NCBI GenBank assembly: GCA_002292185.1
Contig: DBBL01000152.1
Coordinates: 1 to 12,490, forward strand
DNA: 12,490 nucleotides
From: Akkermansiaceae bacterium UBA985
GTDB taxonomy: Bacteria > Verrucomicrobiota > Verrucomicrobiia > Verrucomicrobiales > Akkermansiaceae
Direction: 5' to 3'
The position numbers and the translations under genes are program-made. Within the stretch, counting starts at the first letter, position 1. The number at the start of each line of letters is the position of its first letter. Positions 1 to 7,289 of this stretch are shown one piece after another. The notes beneath the pieces are model-generated. The model was given only the letters and a program-made list of their open reading frames with translations. It ran no database searches and was not told where the DNA came from.

Positions 1-444
1 GAGCATGCTGTTTTCCTTATAAGCCGACATCAACATCAGAGTAAGCTTGTCACTGGGCGCATACATCACTCCCAGCATATGCATCTGCATATCCATTTCA
101 GCAGCACTACCCATGTAGCCATTTTGCGCAGCCGCATCAGAGATTTGCGAGTCGCCATCGTAGTTGCGCTGCATGCTCATAAACATGTAGCGATAGGATG
201 CCATCAAGCCACCCTTGCGATGGATGTGATCTCCCATCACTCCGCTGGGAGCATGAGGGAAATAATGATGCCCGTCAGCTGCACAAGCACAGCTCGATGC
301 ACACGTGCAATCAAACGTTTGGCAGCCGGCACACTCAGTAGAGTTTTTGACAAGCGGAACAGACACGCCCGCATCCACCAATGGGATAGGAGCACCAACA
401 AGAACCACTACGAGAGCGGCTGTAGATAAGATAGAATTTTTCAT
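1..444 (-). CDS. Secreted Cys/Met/His-rich protein, outer-membrane barrel 'transporter'-like (partial, C-terminus off the left edge)
   Basis: Reading the minus strand from the ATG at 444 gives 148 open codons with no stop up to base 1, so the C-terminus is outside the window. Residues 1-25 form a clear signal peptide (MKNS, then a hydrophobic ALVVVLVGAPIPL core, with likely cleavage after VDA). The mature start is Cys-rich (CAGC, CTC, CAC within residues 38-54), followed by HAPSGVMGDHIHRKGG and a Met-rich stretch (YRYMFMSMQ, then MDMQMHMLGVMY). The tail APSDKLTLMLMSAY looks like an amphipathic beta strand. From memory, this pattern matches a family usually annotated as transporter or phenol-degradation-like outer-membrane barrels in Gram-negative bacteria, whose members sit near metal-resistance genes. 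The Cys, Met and His clusters suggest copper or silver contact, which is inference. The gene lies 154 bp downstream of the 599-1000 gene and may share its transcript. I am confident that the frame is coding and less sure of its function. Confidence 0.8.
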   Translation of the reverse strand, partial: MKNSILSTAALVVVLVGAPIPLVDAGVSVPLVKNSTECAGCQTFDCTCASSCACAADGHHYFPHAPSGVMGDHIHRKGGLMASYRYMFMSMQRNYDGDSQISDAAAQNGYMGSAAEMDMQMHMLGVMYAPSDKLTLMLMSAYKENSML

Positions 445-471
445 GATTAAAAGAAGTGAGTATTAACATTT

Positions 472-489
472 ATAAGTGAACAATAAGTG
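472..489. promoter_or_regulatory. Tandem 7-bp direct repeats, possible response-regulator site
   Basis: On the minus strand CACTTAT occurs twice, separated by TGTT, giving an 11-bp repeat period. It ends 28 bp before the start codon at 444. A weaker CACTTCT lies nearer the gene. A 7+4+7 layout is typical of OmpR/PhoB-family response-regulator boxes. Assignment to such a regulator is inference. Confidence 0.3.
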
Positions 490-522
490 CCACGCCTCGT
501 TCGAGGACGGTGCTAGATGAAA

Positions 523-550
523 GCTGCCTGCCCTATTCAATCTAGGCAGC
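523..550 (-). repeat. Inverted repeat between the two minus-strand genes
   Basis: The arms GCTGCCT (523-529) and AGGCAGC (544-550) are perfectly complementary around a 14-nt loop. On the minus strand the stem is followed by TTTC, which is too short for a convincing intrinsic terminator. It could be a weak attenuator or a structured leader for the downstream gene. A second small palindrome, CCTCG-TT-CGAGG, lies at 495-506. Confidence 0.3.
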
Positions 551-598
551 CAGCAGGTTGACACGGTCAACGCCGTGCAAAAATAAACAATAGACCAA

Positions 599-1000
599 TC
601 AACACCCTCGGGGTGGCGGCAATGGCGGCTCATCCTGCCGGCCAAGCACCACGACCTGCACTTCTCGCGAGAGAGGCACGTGAATTGATACTGGCGGAAA
701 CACAAGATCTACTGCGGACCAGCTTACAGGCGCAAACTTAGCGGTCGGCTTTAACTCGGGGATCGGAGCTTGTTGCTGCGTGTCACCGCGCTCTTGCTCA
801 ATGGCACAGCACATCGCACAGGGCGCATCACCGCTGAAAGTGCTATCAAGTGCCGCAGAAACTCCCTCTTGGGGGGCTCGATCGTATATCATACTCATCC
901 ACGCCAAGGTCTGAGCCACCATCAGATGGGCATCAAGAACACCCACCGCAGCTACAATACATAGACATTTTCCAAGACCTTTGAGCACGACGGCAGTCAT
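599..1000 (-). CDS. Small hypothetical protein with N-terminal hydrophobic segment and PCxxCC motif
   Basis: This is a 133-aa product starting at the ATG whose first base is 1000. The frame is open to 1135, but the extra 45 residues lack family character and would overlap the grpE start, so the internal ATG was chosen. Residues 4-33 are hydrophobic (VVLKGLGKCLCIVAAVGVL) and may be a signal or membrane anchor. Next comes a QTLAWMSMIYDR stretch, then TFSGDAPCAMCCAI with Cys61, Cys64 and Cys65. The C-terminus is proline-rich, ending PPLPPPRGC. From memory, small proteins with this layout (AW..M..Y, then TF.G..PC.xC) recur in Verrucomicrobiota beside outer-membrane metal-related genes and have no assigned function. 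The next gene on this strand is the Cys/Met-rich barrel-like protein. A role in periplasmic metal or thiol chemistry is possible but not shown. Confidence 0.7.
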   Translation of the reverse strand: MTAVVLKGLGKCLCIVAAVGVLDAHLMVAQTLAWMSMIYDRAPQEGVSAALDSTFSGDAPCAMCCAIEQERGDTQQQAPIPELKPTAKFAPVSWSAVDLVFPPVSIHVPLSREVQVVVLGRQDEPPLPPPRGC

Positions 1001-1085
1001 TTGCCATCGATATCCATTACAGTCAATCGCTTCTTTTCCTGCCCCTGCAGCATATGAAATAGTTGACGAAGTCGTGTCTCTGGCT

Positions 1086-1706
1086 ATGAGTTTGCCCATG
1101 CAAGAGCCGACGCAAGAAAGCGAAGACCCCATCAACGAGGAAAACCCAGCAGAAGAAAGCTCCGAGCAAGCCTCTCAGGAGGTCGACGAAGCTGCCGAAA
1201 AAACCACAGAGGAGGTGGAAATCGATCCGTGGCAAGCTCTCGAACTCGAAGCTGCCAAGTGGAAGGACCAAGCCATACGCACTGCCGCAGAGCTGGACAA
1301 CTTCCGCAAGCGCATGTCGCGTGAAAAACTCGACGCGGTACGCTACGGTAACCAAAGCCTACTTGAGGAGCTACTGCCTGTGCTTGATAATTTTGACATG
1401 GGTATGCAAGCCGCAGCCCAAGAAGAAGGTTCTATGCTCTTCATGGGCATGCAAATGATTCACAAGCAACTCGATGAGTTTCTCAGTTCCCAAAACGTCG
1501 AGGAAATACCTACCGAAGTGGGTGGCGACTTCGACCCCAAGGTTCACGAAGCTCTCGGCCAAGAAGCCAGTGATGAGATCGATGAGGGAAAAATCATCCG
1601 TGTGGTCCGCAAAGGGTACCGCATCGGCGAACGCCTGCTGCGCCCATCCAACATCATCGTCGCCCATAATGATGAAGCGGCCGACGCGCCATCAAGCGAC
1701 CAGTAA
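1086..1706 (+). CDS. grpE: Nucleotide exchange factor GrpE
   Basis: A 206-aa GrpE, the cytoplasmic homodimer that releases ADP from DnaK so that it can rebind ATP. Residues 1-48 are an acidic, disordered Glu/Gln-rich leader. The helix AAKWKDQAIRTAAELDNFRKR (about 56-76) is the long dimerisation coiled coil. The C-terminal beta domain carries the GrpE signature at 149-193 (FDPKVHEALG, then GYRIGERLLRPSNIIVA). The frame is open back to 981, but the upstream residues lack GrpE character and would overlap the divergent gene that starts at 1000, so ATG 1086 was preferred. ATG 1098 is also possible. No Shine-Dalgarno is apparent before either. dnaJ follows after 15 bp, which supports an operon. dnaK is not in the window. 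Confidence 0.95.
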   Translation: MSLPMQEPTQESEDPINEENPAEESSEQASQEVDEAAEKTTEEVEIDPWQALELEAAKWKDQAIRTAAELDNFRKRMSREKLDAVRYGNQSLLEELLPVLDNFDMGMQAAAQEEGSMLFMGMQMIHKQLDEFLSSQNVEEIPTEVGGDFDPKVHEALGQEASDEIDEGKIIRVVRKGYRIGERLLRPSNIIVAHNDEAADAPSSDQ

Positions 1707-1721
1707 CCAAGCGATTAAATC

Positions 1722-2891
1722 ATGTCCTCCAAACGCGACTACTATGACGTCCTCGGTGCATCCAAGGATGCCTCAGCTGCTGAGCTCAAAAAAGCTTACC
1801 GCAAGCTGGCCATTAAATATCACCCTGACAAAAACCCTGACGACCACGAGGCTGAGGAAAAGTTCAAAGAGCTTGGCGAAGCCTATGAAGCCCTCAGCGA
1901 CGAAGACAAGCGTGCTGCCTACGATCGTTACGGACACGCAGCCTTTGAAAATGGCGGCGGTGGCGGCGGTGGATTTGGCGGCGGTGGTGGATTCCACGAC
2001 GCATCAGACATCTTCTCCCAGGTCTTTGGCGGCGCATTCGGTGGCGGCGGCGGTGGTGGCGGTTTTGAAGACCTCTTCGGTGGTGGCCGCAGACGTCGCA
2101 ACCCTTCAGGCAGACAGCCCGGCAGCGATCTCCGCTATGACCTCGAGATAACGCTCGAAGAAGCCGCCAGCGGCATCCAGAAGGAGCTTGAAATTGAAAA
2201 ACTAGAAGCCTGCTCAACCTGTGACAGCAGTGGCTCAAAAAGTGGCAGCGGCCGCAAATCCTGCAGCACCTGTGGTGGTCAGGGTGTCGTAACCCGCCAG
2301 CACGGCATCTTTGTTCAACAATCAGAATGCCCAGCATGCCATGGCGCAGGACAAACGATATCAGACCCCTGCCCCGACTGCAGTGGTGAAGGTCGCAAGA
2401 ACGAAACTACACGCATCAAAATCAACATTCCCGCAGGTGTCAATGACGGCACTCGCCTACGCTCCAGCGGCAATGGCGACGCCGGCTTAAGGGGCGGTCA
2501 GCCGGGTGATCTCTACGTATTTCTCCACGTTGCACGACATGACATCTTCGAGCGCGAGGAGAACGATCTCTTTTGTGAAGTTCCCCTCCCCTTTGTCACC
2601 GCAGCACTCGGAGGAGAATTAGAAGTCCCCACTCTCGACGGTAAGTCTTCCATTAAAATACCGCCAGGAACTCAAGGTGGAACTACTTTCCGCCTACGTA
2701 ACCGCGGCATCAAAGACCTGCGCTCAGGGGGCAAAGGTGACCTCCATGTTGAAGCCCAAGTAGAGGTCCCGACAAAACTCAACGCGGAACAAAAGGAAAA
2801 GCTCAAGGAATTTTCTGATTCCATTGGTGCCAAAAACAATCCCATGCAAGAATCCTTTGTTGAAAAAGCCAAACGCTTCTTTGGCTCATAG
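1722..2891 (+). CDS. dnaJ: Chaperone protein DnaJ
   Basis: A 389-aa type I J-protein of usual family length. It presents unfolded clients to DnaK and stimulates its ATPase. The J domain spans about residues 5-72 with the HPD catalytic tripeptide at 34-36. A Gly/Phe-rich linker (about 78-125) contains long glycine runs. The zinc-binding domain has four repeats starting at Cys164, Cys181, Cys203 and Cys217. The last three fit CxxCxGxG exactly ([24 protein letters not shown]), while the first is CSTCDSSG, with Ser replacing the usual Gly but all cysteines kept. The C-terminal substrate-binding beta domains follow (GDLYVFLHV, then GGKGDLHVE). The gene is 15 bp after grpE and 34 bp before rsmE, so it is very probably co-transcribed with both. 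Confidence 0.97.
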   Translation: MSSKRDYYDVLGASKDASAAELKKAYRKLAIKYHPDKNPDDHEAEEKFKELGEAYEALSDEDKRAAYDRYGHAAFENGGGGGGGFGGGGGFHDASDIFSQVFGGAFGGGGGGGGFEDLFGGGRRRRNPSGRQPGSDLRYDLEITLEEAASGIQKELEIEKLEACSTCDSSGSKSGSGRKSCSTCGGQGVVTRQHGIFVQQSECPACHGAGQTISDPCPDCSGEGRKNETTRIKINIPAGVNDGTRLRSSGNGDAGLRGGQPGDLYVFLHVARHDIFEREENDLFCEVPLPFVTAALGGELEVPTLDGKSSIKIPPGTQGGTTFRLRNRGIKDLRSGGKGDLHVEAQVEVPTKLNAEQKEKLKEFSDSIGAKNNPMQESFVEKAKRFFGS

Positions 2892-2925
2892 GCCACACCC
2901 CAACAAGAGTTAATCCTCACCTTGT

Positions 2926-3651
2926 ATGAACCGCTATTTCATTCCTGCCGATCAATGGCATGATGAACACCTCTCACTCAGTGGGGAAGAAGCTAGGCAC
3001 TGCTGCCGCGTCATGCGAGCACGTGAGGGAGATGAGATAGAGACCTTTGACGGTCATGGCACCTCCGCGATCTGCAAGATCTCAGACATCAATCGTGATG
3101 CTGTTCGTTGCCGCATCACCAGTAAAACCTTGTCGCCGAAGATCGAACATCCGATCACTCTTTGCCAAGCAATCCCCAAGGGTGGCAACATGGAGCTTAT
3201 TGTGCAAAAAGCGGTTGAGCTTGGCGTCAGTAGGATCCAAGCTCTGATTACAGACCACACCGTGGCACGCCCAGATTCCGCAGAAAAGAAAGTCAGCAAG
3301 TGGCAACGAATAGCCTTAGAAGCCTGCAAGCAATGCGGTCAAAACTATTTGCCAGAAATCGCCACGCCTGAGCCCTTTGATACCTGGCTAAAAAATCTGC
3401 CCAGTGGCGGCACCCGTCTCATCGCGGCACTCGATGAACGTGCCTTGCATTTGAGAGAACACTTTGGGGCACAAGCTCCTGAGGGAGACATCTTCTTCCT
3501 TGTTGGACCAGAGGGCGACTTCTCAAAAGATGAATATGATGCCGCGTATAAGTCAGGTTTTCAGCCCATCAGCTTTGGCAATATCGTATTACGGGTTGAG
3601 ACAGCCAGCCTCTGCGGCTTAAGCATCATCCAACACGAACTCTCAGCCTAG
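2926..3651 (+). CDS. rsmE: 16S rRNA (uracil(1498)-N(3))-methyltransferase RsmE
   Basis: A 241-aa SPOUT-superfamily enzyme that methylates N3 of U1498 in 16S rRNA using S-adenosylmethionine. The N-terminal PUA-like RNA-binding part (about 1-70) starts MNRYFIP and includes EEARHCCRVMRAREGDEI. The trefoil-knot catalytic part carries KGGNMELIVQKAVELGV (85-101), ALEACKQCGQ (130-139), the SAM-loop motif GPEGDFS (194-200) and LRVETA (222-227). The motif has Asp where many homologues have a second Gly (GPEGG); the D form is also familiar in the family. The gene follows dnaJ by 34 bp without a clear ribosome-binding site and probably ends the grpE-dnaJ-rsmE transcript, though no strong intrinsic terminator follows. 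An rsmE gene beside dnaJ is a common bacterial arrangement. Confidence 0.95.
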   Translation: MNRYFIPADQWHDEHLSLSGEEARHCCRVMRAREGDEIETFDGHGTSAICKISDINRDAVRCRITSKTLSPKIEHPITLCQAIPKGGNMELIVQKAVELGVSRIQALITDHTVARPDSAEKKVSKWQRIALEACKQCGQNYLPEIATPEPFDTWLKNLPSGGTRLIAALDERALHLREHFGAQAPEGDIFFLVGPEGDFSKDEYDAAYKSGFQPISFGNIVLRVETASLCGLSIIQHELSA

Positions 3652-3838
3652 AGGTTCAGCTCGGAGGAATAAACGGAGTCTGCTCGGTCTGCGCAGATAT
3701 TTGTTCTGCCTAGATGCTTGAAAGGAGTGTGCCTTGCGCTTGATGGATCAGCATCGCTAGTTTGCTAAGCCTAGATCCACACGGGCTTTGATTTCAAAAT
3801 AATTACGTGTATGTTTATTTTTTTGAACTGTTAATAGT

Positions 3839-3868
3839 TTGACTATATCGACTTCTAATCTGTAGGAT
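3839..3868 (+). promoter_or_regulatory. Candidate sigma-70-type promoter for the CAP-domain gene
   Basis: TTGACT (3839-3844) lies 18 bp before TAGGAT (3863-3868), within an AT-rich stretch. The start codon is 41 bp beyond the -10 box. An alternative is TTGAAC at 3823-3828 with TATCGA at 3846-3851. This is a pattern match only. Confidence 0.3.
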
Positions 3869-3888
3869 ACCCAATCCCTCCATCTGAC

Positions 3889-3902
3889 AATTGTTTACAA
3901 TT
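3889..3902. repeat. Inverted repeat just upstream of the CAP-domain gene
   Basis: AATTGT (3889-3894) and ACAATT (3897-3902) are perfect complements around TT, ending 7 bp before the ATG at 3910. The site would fall in the 5' leader, over the usual ribosome-binding position. It could be an operator or a translational hairpin, but it is AT-rich and short. Confidence 0.35.
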
Positions 3903-3909
3903 CCACCTG

Positions 3910-6198
3910 ATGGTCTCCACCCTTTCGACATTATCCAAATCATCTTTCTTCGCATGCGTGGCATTAGTCACGTCCCAGGCTTACGCTTGGTCTCCTGGTG
4001 TAGGTAGCGAATCGACTACTTCTGGCTTTGCGGTGGATACCCAATCCCGCAATGACGTCATCTCTTTTTGGAACTCCGTTTACAGCGCATCCGAAGGTTA
4101 TGAGAACCGCCTAAGCTGGACAGGCTCGATCGACAACAATGAGCCTGGCTCCACCTCGGCAGCCTTCAAAAACGACGTCGAGCGGCGCATCAATTATTAC
4201 CGCGCCATGGCAGGTATGGATGCCAGCATACGCATTCGCCCAAGCAGCGAAACGGTAAGCGGCGGCTCAGGGCCTACCGCCCCGGCGGGCACCACCAAGC
4301 AAGATGCCGCACAAGCAGCCGCATTCATGCTTTCTCAAAACACTGCCGAATTTCTAGAGGGTGGCGGAGTGAGCAATCCGATCGACACACACAACCCACA
4401 CAATCCTCCGGAAAGCTGGATTGCAGATGACAATACCGCAAGAAATGGAGCCTATTATTCCAACGTCGCTATTGGTCATTATGGCCCGGGAGCAATTGAT
4501 GCCTATATCAGCGAGGATGCCCAGGGCGCTGGCGGAGCAGAAAACTCAGTGGTAGGGCACCGGCGCTACATTTTTCATTCTCGACTTCAGGAAGTGGCCA
4601 CCGGTGACGTCCGCCCAACGAGCAGCAACTACTTCCCCGCTAATGCACTCTATGTGTTTGGCGATTGGCTGACCCCTACTAGCTCACCTGAATTTATCTC
4701 CTGGCCAAATTCAGGTTTTATCCCAGAAGATATCACACCAAGGCTTTGGTCACTTTCATATCCGGGGGCTGATTTCAGCAATGCCACCATTGATATGCAA
4801 GTTGCGGGAGGAGAAACAATTGCCACTAATATCACCTCACAGAATGCATTATACTACGCAGACAACACCATCGTTTGGAAAGCGACTGATGCCTCAGCCA
4901 TTCCCTCGGCAGAGTATGAAGATGTAACCATTCAAGTCATCGTCTCCAACATCAGCATTAACGGCAACGCGACGAGCTACAATTACTCAGTAACCATCAT
5001 CAATCCCAGGCGCCTCACGGATTCCCCCACCCTTACAGGAAACACCAGCCCACCCCAAACCGGTGCAAATTATATTCTCCATAAAATCGAACATGCCGAG
5101 GAATACGAGTTTGAAGTTTCGGCAATCGCCCCCATAACATGGATCGAGGGCGCAGAAGATTCGACAAGTGATTTTGTCATCGACGGAACCAGTAGCAACT
5201 ACAACTTCCGAGATGCATACAGGTGGAATTCGTATGATCAATCAACATTCTGGAACAGCGGCGCCAAGGCCTTTCATCTTGCGTTCCCCAATAACTCACT
5301 GCCCCTCTCTCACGAAACCTTCACCATCAACCGCACGGTCATCCCCAAAGCAGGCGGCTCGATGTCATTCTCAATCCGCCGAGGGTACATGACAGCCGAT
5401 ACCAAGCTTGAGGTTGAATATTCCGATAATGGCGGAGGATCATGGACAAGCTTAGCCGTTTATGCAGGCAAAAACGATGGCTCGCCCGACAACAGCTTTA
5501 CCACTAAAAACGTCAATCTGGAATCTACCGGAAATCAAATATTGATTCGCTTTCTTTTACATCAGCCAACCCCCACTGGGGTCTATGATATTATTAATTA
5601 CAGCGGCTACCCCGTTGGCGTTTTCATTGACGACATTGAATTTACCGATTGCGAGTGGCTGCAAAGCTTATCCTTTACGAACCTCGCTAAAAACTCAGAC
5701 TTTGCCCCCCTTAACAATGTGACCGGCGGCGGACCACTCGAGGTAGGCAGCAACTATATACTCAAGGTGAGGCCGAGAATCGGCAATGTCTGGATGCCCT
5801 TTGGCCAGTCACTCGAGGTTATTCCCACTGAAGTCATTGATACAGAAAACTACCAGCAATGGGCCCTCACATACTACCCATCGGTAGGCGGTTTTAACGA
5901 TGATTATGATAACGACGGCCTACCAAACGGCATCGAATACATTCTCAATCTCAACCCCATGAATGCGGCTGATGCCGAGGCCGCATTGTCCCCAACCATC
6001 AACAACGGCCAGCTACAGATTTCTCACCCTGTTATTGGAGGCAATCAGATTGAAGCGGAATGCTCCTTCACGCTTGAGGCCGGTAGCTGGGAAGCTATTC
6101 CTGTGACTATTTCAGAGGCCGGCATCGCCACCGCGAGTGTAGACCTGAGCGCAGCCAACGGCAAATGCTTCATCCGCTGGGCGGCAAGCGAGCTTTAA
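3910..6198 (+). CDS. Secreted multidomain CAP (SCP-like) protein
   Basis: A 762-aa exported protein. Residues 1-26 form a signal peptide (hydrophobic SSFFACVALVTS, cleavage after AYA). Residues about 84-255 are a CAP/SCP-like domain: NDVERRINYYRAMAGM, then QDAAQAAAFM, SNVAIGHYGPGAIDAYI, ENSVVGHRRYIFH and FPANALYVFGD. The VGHRRY(I/L) and N.A.YVFGD signatures are those of a bacterial CAP subfamily from secreted proteins. Residues about 258-345 look like a beta-rich follow-on (SWPNSGFIPEDITPRLWSLSYPGADF). Residues about 395-580 form a beta-sandwich resembling MAM or jelly-roll adhesion modules (SMSFSIRRGY, then EVEYSDNGGGSW and VGVFIDDIEF). At about residue 664 an acidic DYDNDGLPNGIEY segment matches the terminal module common in secreted Verrucomicrobiota proteins. 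Activity is unknown; CAP domains are not reliably enzymatic. It is convergent with the amidase gene, 31 bp away. Confidence 0.85.
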   Translation: MVSTLSTLSKSSFFACVALVTSQAYAWSPGVGSESTTSGFAVDTQSRNDVISFWNSVYSASEGYENRLSWTGSIDNNEPGSTSAAFKNDVERRINYYRAMAGMDASIRIRPSSETVSGGSGPTAPAGTTKQDAAQAAAFMLSQNTAEFLEGGGVSNPIDTHNPHNPPESWIADDNTARNGAYYSNVAIGHYGPGAIDAYISEDAQGAGGAENSVVGHRRYIFHSRLQEVATGDVRPTSSNYFPANALYVFGDWLTPTSSPEFISWPNSGFIPEDITPRLWSLSYPGADFSNATIDMQVAGGETIATNITSQNALYYADNTIVWKATDASAIPSAEYEDVTIQVIVSNISINGNATSYNYSVTIINPRRLTDSPTLTGNTSPPQTGANYILHKIEHAEEYEFEVSAIAPITWIEGAEDSTSDFVIDGTSSNYNFRDAYRWNSYDQSTFWNSGAKAFHLAFPNNSLPLSHETFTINRTVIPKAGGSMSFSIRRGYMTADTKLEVEYSDNGGGSWTSLAVYAGKNDGSPDNSFTTKNVNLESTGNQILIRFLLHQPTPTGVYDIINYSGYPVGVFIDDIEFTDCEWLQSLSFTNLAKNSDFAPLNNVTGGGPLEVGSNYILKVRPRIGNVWMPFGQSLEVIPTEVIDTENYQQWALTYYPSVGGFNDDYDNDGLPNGIEYILNLNPMNAADAEAALSPTINNGQLQISHPVIGGNQIEAECSFTLEAGSWEAIPVTISEAGIATASVDLSAANGKCFIRWAASEL

Positions 6199-6229
6199 GC
6201 GCCTCAGTAAACTCGCCACTCCATTAAAG

Positions 6230-7264
6230 CTACCGTGATTTAGCTGTTGATTTTTTGTAGATATCCACCGCGCGAGCAATAGCGACTGCAAGCGTTTGCT
6301 GGTAGGCCGGTGACCGGACTTTAGCCGCCTCATTACGATTTGAGAGAAATCCACCCTCGAGGAGTATCGCAGGAATTTTAATGCCTGTGAGCACGTTGTA
6401 TCTTGCCCGCTTAATCCCGCGGTCCTCGATACTAAAATTGTTTCCTGAGCTCTGGCTATTGAGATACATCAGCGCCCTACTATGCGCCGCGGTTGCCAGC
6501 GCGATGCTTGCCGAACCCATGATGTTGCCTGGCACAGTATTGAAATCTCTCAGTTTAACTTCCCGCCCCATGTGAGGCACTCCCACTGGCGAAATGGTAA
6601 AGGTTTCGATGCCGTTTGCACGGGAGTTACTGGAATTAAAATGAATACTGATAAATATCGCATCTGGATACTCATTGGCAATACTGACGCGATTCGCCAA
6701 GCTCACACTGATGTCACTATCTCGAGTCATCACGACTCGATATCCATTTTTTTGAAGAATTTCTCTCGCCAGCCTAGCCACCTTCAAGGTGTATACTTTT
6801 TCATTTTCATAAGGACCCAAGCTGCCCGAGTCTTTGCCTCCGTGGCCGGCATCGAGCACTACCGTATTAAAGTGCCTAGCACGATGAATGTAGGTTGGTC
6901 GCATGATCGGATCCACCAACTTGTTAAGATCTGTTCTAGATAGAAGGTAACGACCGTTGCGCTCAATAACAGGATAACTCAGAATAAATAAAACGCCATT
7001 CATCCTACATCGCTGAGTACCGGGACGAACCTCCATCGCAACACTCGGACTTTCCATCGTGATGACTGCGCCATACCTGATTTTATTAAAGTAGTAAAAA
7101 TCCTTTACGCTTCGCAGAGTGACATAATCAACCCCATTGTATTTGACGGTCTCCCATTTAAAATTCGTATCCGCCTCAGCTTCACCGCCATACCCTAACC
7201 ACACAACCAAGGAGATGCATAACATCCTCACTGCTCGGTGATATTGTCTCATCATTACATGCAT
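6230..7264 (-). CDS. N-acetylmuramoyl-L-alanine amidase, Amidase_3 family, secreted
   Basis: A 344-aa zinc hydrolase predicted to cut the MurNAc to L-Ala bond of peptidoglycan in the periplasm. A good Shine-Dalgarno (GAGGA) lies five to seven bases before the ATG at 7264, which decides that start over the frame's further extension to 7330 and over ATG 7255. Residues 1-31 act as a signal peptide (MLCISLVVWLGYG core, cleavage near EAEA). Residues about 33-115 are a beta-rich N-terminal region resembling copper-amine-oxidase-like or AMIN-type wall-binding modules. The catalytic domain has LDAGHGGKDSG (zinc His141), NEKVYTLKVA (zinc Glu155), SIHFNS (zinc His208) and LLEGGFLSN (catalytic Glu303), so the active site is complete. 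It is close to AmiC/CwlD-type enzymes. An AmiC-like septal role is possible but not shown. Confidence 0.92.
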   Translation of the reverse strand: MHVMMRQYHRAVRMLCISLVVWLGYGGEAEADTNFKWETVKYNGVDYVTLRSVKDFYYFNKIRYGAVITMESPSVAMEVRPGTQRCRMNGVLFILSYPVIERNGRYLLSRTDLNKLVDPIMRPTYIHRARHFNTVVLDAGHGGKDSGSLGPYENEKVYTLKVARLAREILQKNGYRVVMTRDSDISVSLANRVSIANEYPDAIFISIHFNSSNSRANGIETFTISPVGVPHMGREVKLRDFNTVPGNIMGSASIALATAAHSRALMYLNSQSSGNNFSIEDRGIKRARYNVLTGIKIPAILLEGGFLSNRNEAAKVRSPAYQQTLAVAIARAVDIYKKSTAKSR

Positions 7265-7289
7265 AGGTTCCTCAAATTCTTGTGCGCAA

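Larger units (their letters stand above)
3652..3909. other. 258-bp intergenic region upstream of the CAP-domain gene
   Basis: No credible ORF was seen. The left half is mixed-composition and contains the 10-bp palindrome TCTGCGCAGA at 3688-3697, too short to interpret. From about 3790 it becomes AT-rich and holds promoter-like boxes. An inverted repeat abuts the next start codon. Confidence 0.5.

Noticed and set aside
79-429. Plus-strand frame of 116 codons
   Set aside because: It lies antisense to the partial gene at 1-444, which has a signal peptide and coherent motifs; the plus-strand product has no recognisable features.
981-1085. Upstream extension of grpE to an earlier start
   Set aside because: It overlaps the first codons of the divergent gene and lacks the acidic GrpE leader composition.
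1001-1085. CIRCE (HrcA operator) upstream of grpE
   Set aside because: No TTAGCACTC-N9-GAGTGCTAA-like sequence is present.
1001-1135. N-terminal extension of the 599-1000 gene on the minus strand
   Set aside because: The additional 45 residues show no family character and would overlap the grpE start; the internal ATG gives a hydrophobic N-terminus typical of the family.
1474-2151. Long 225-codon plus-strand frame across grpE and dnaJ
   Set aside because: Out-of-frame shadow of two clear genes; the product is a low-complexity Ser/Thr/Ala/Val sequence.
3865-4048. 14-nt direct repeat GGATACCCAATCCC at 3865-3878 and 4035-4048
   Set aside because: A single 14-nt match is not unexpected by chance in a window of this size, and one copy lies inside the signal-proximal coding sequence.
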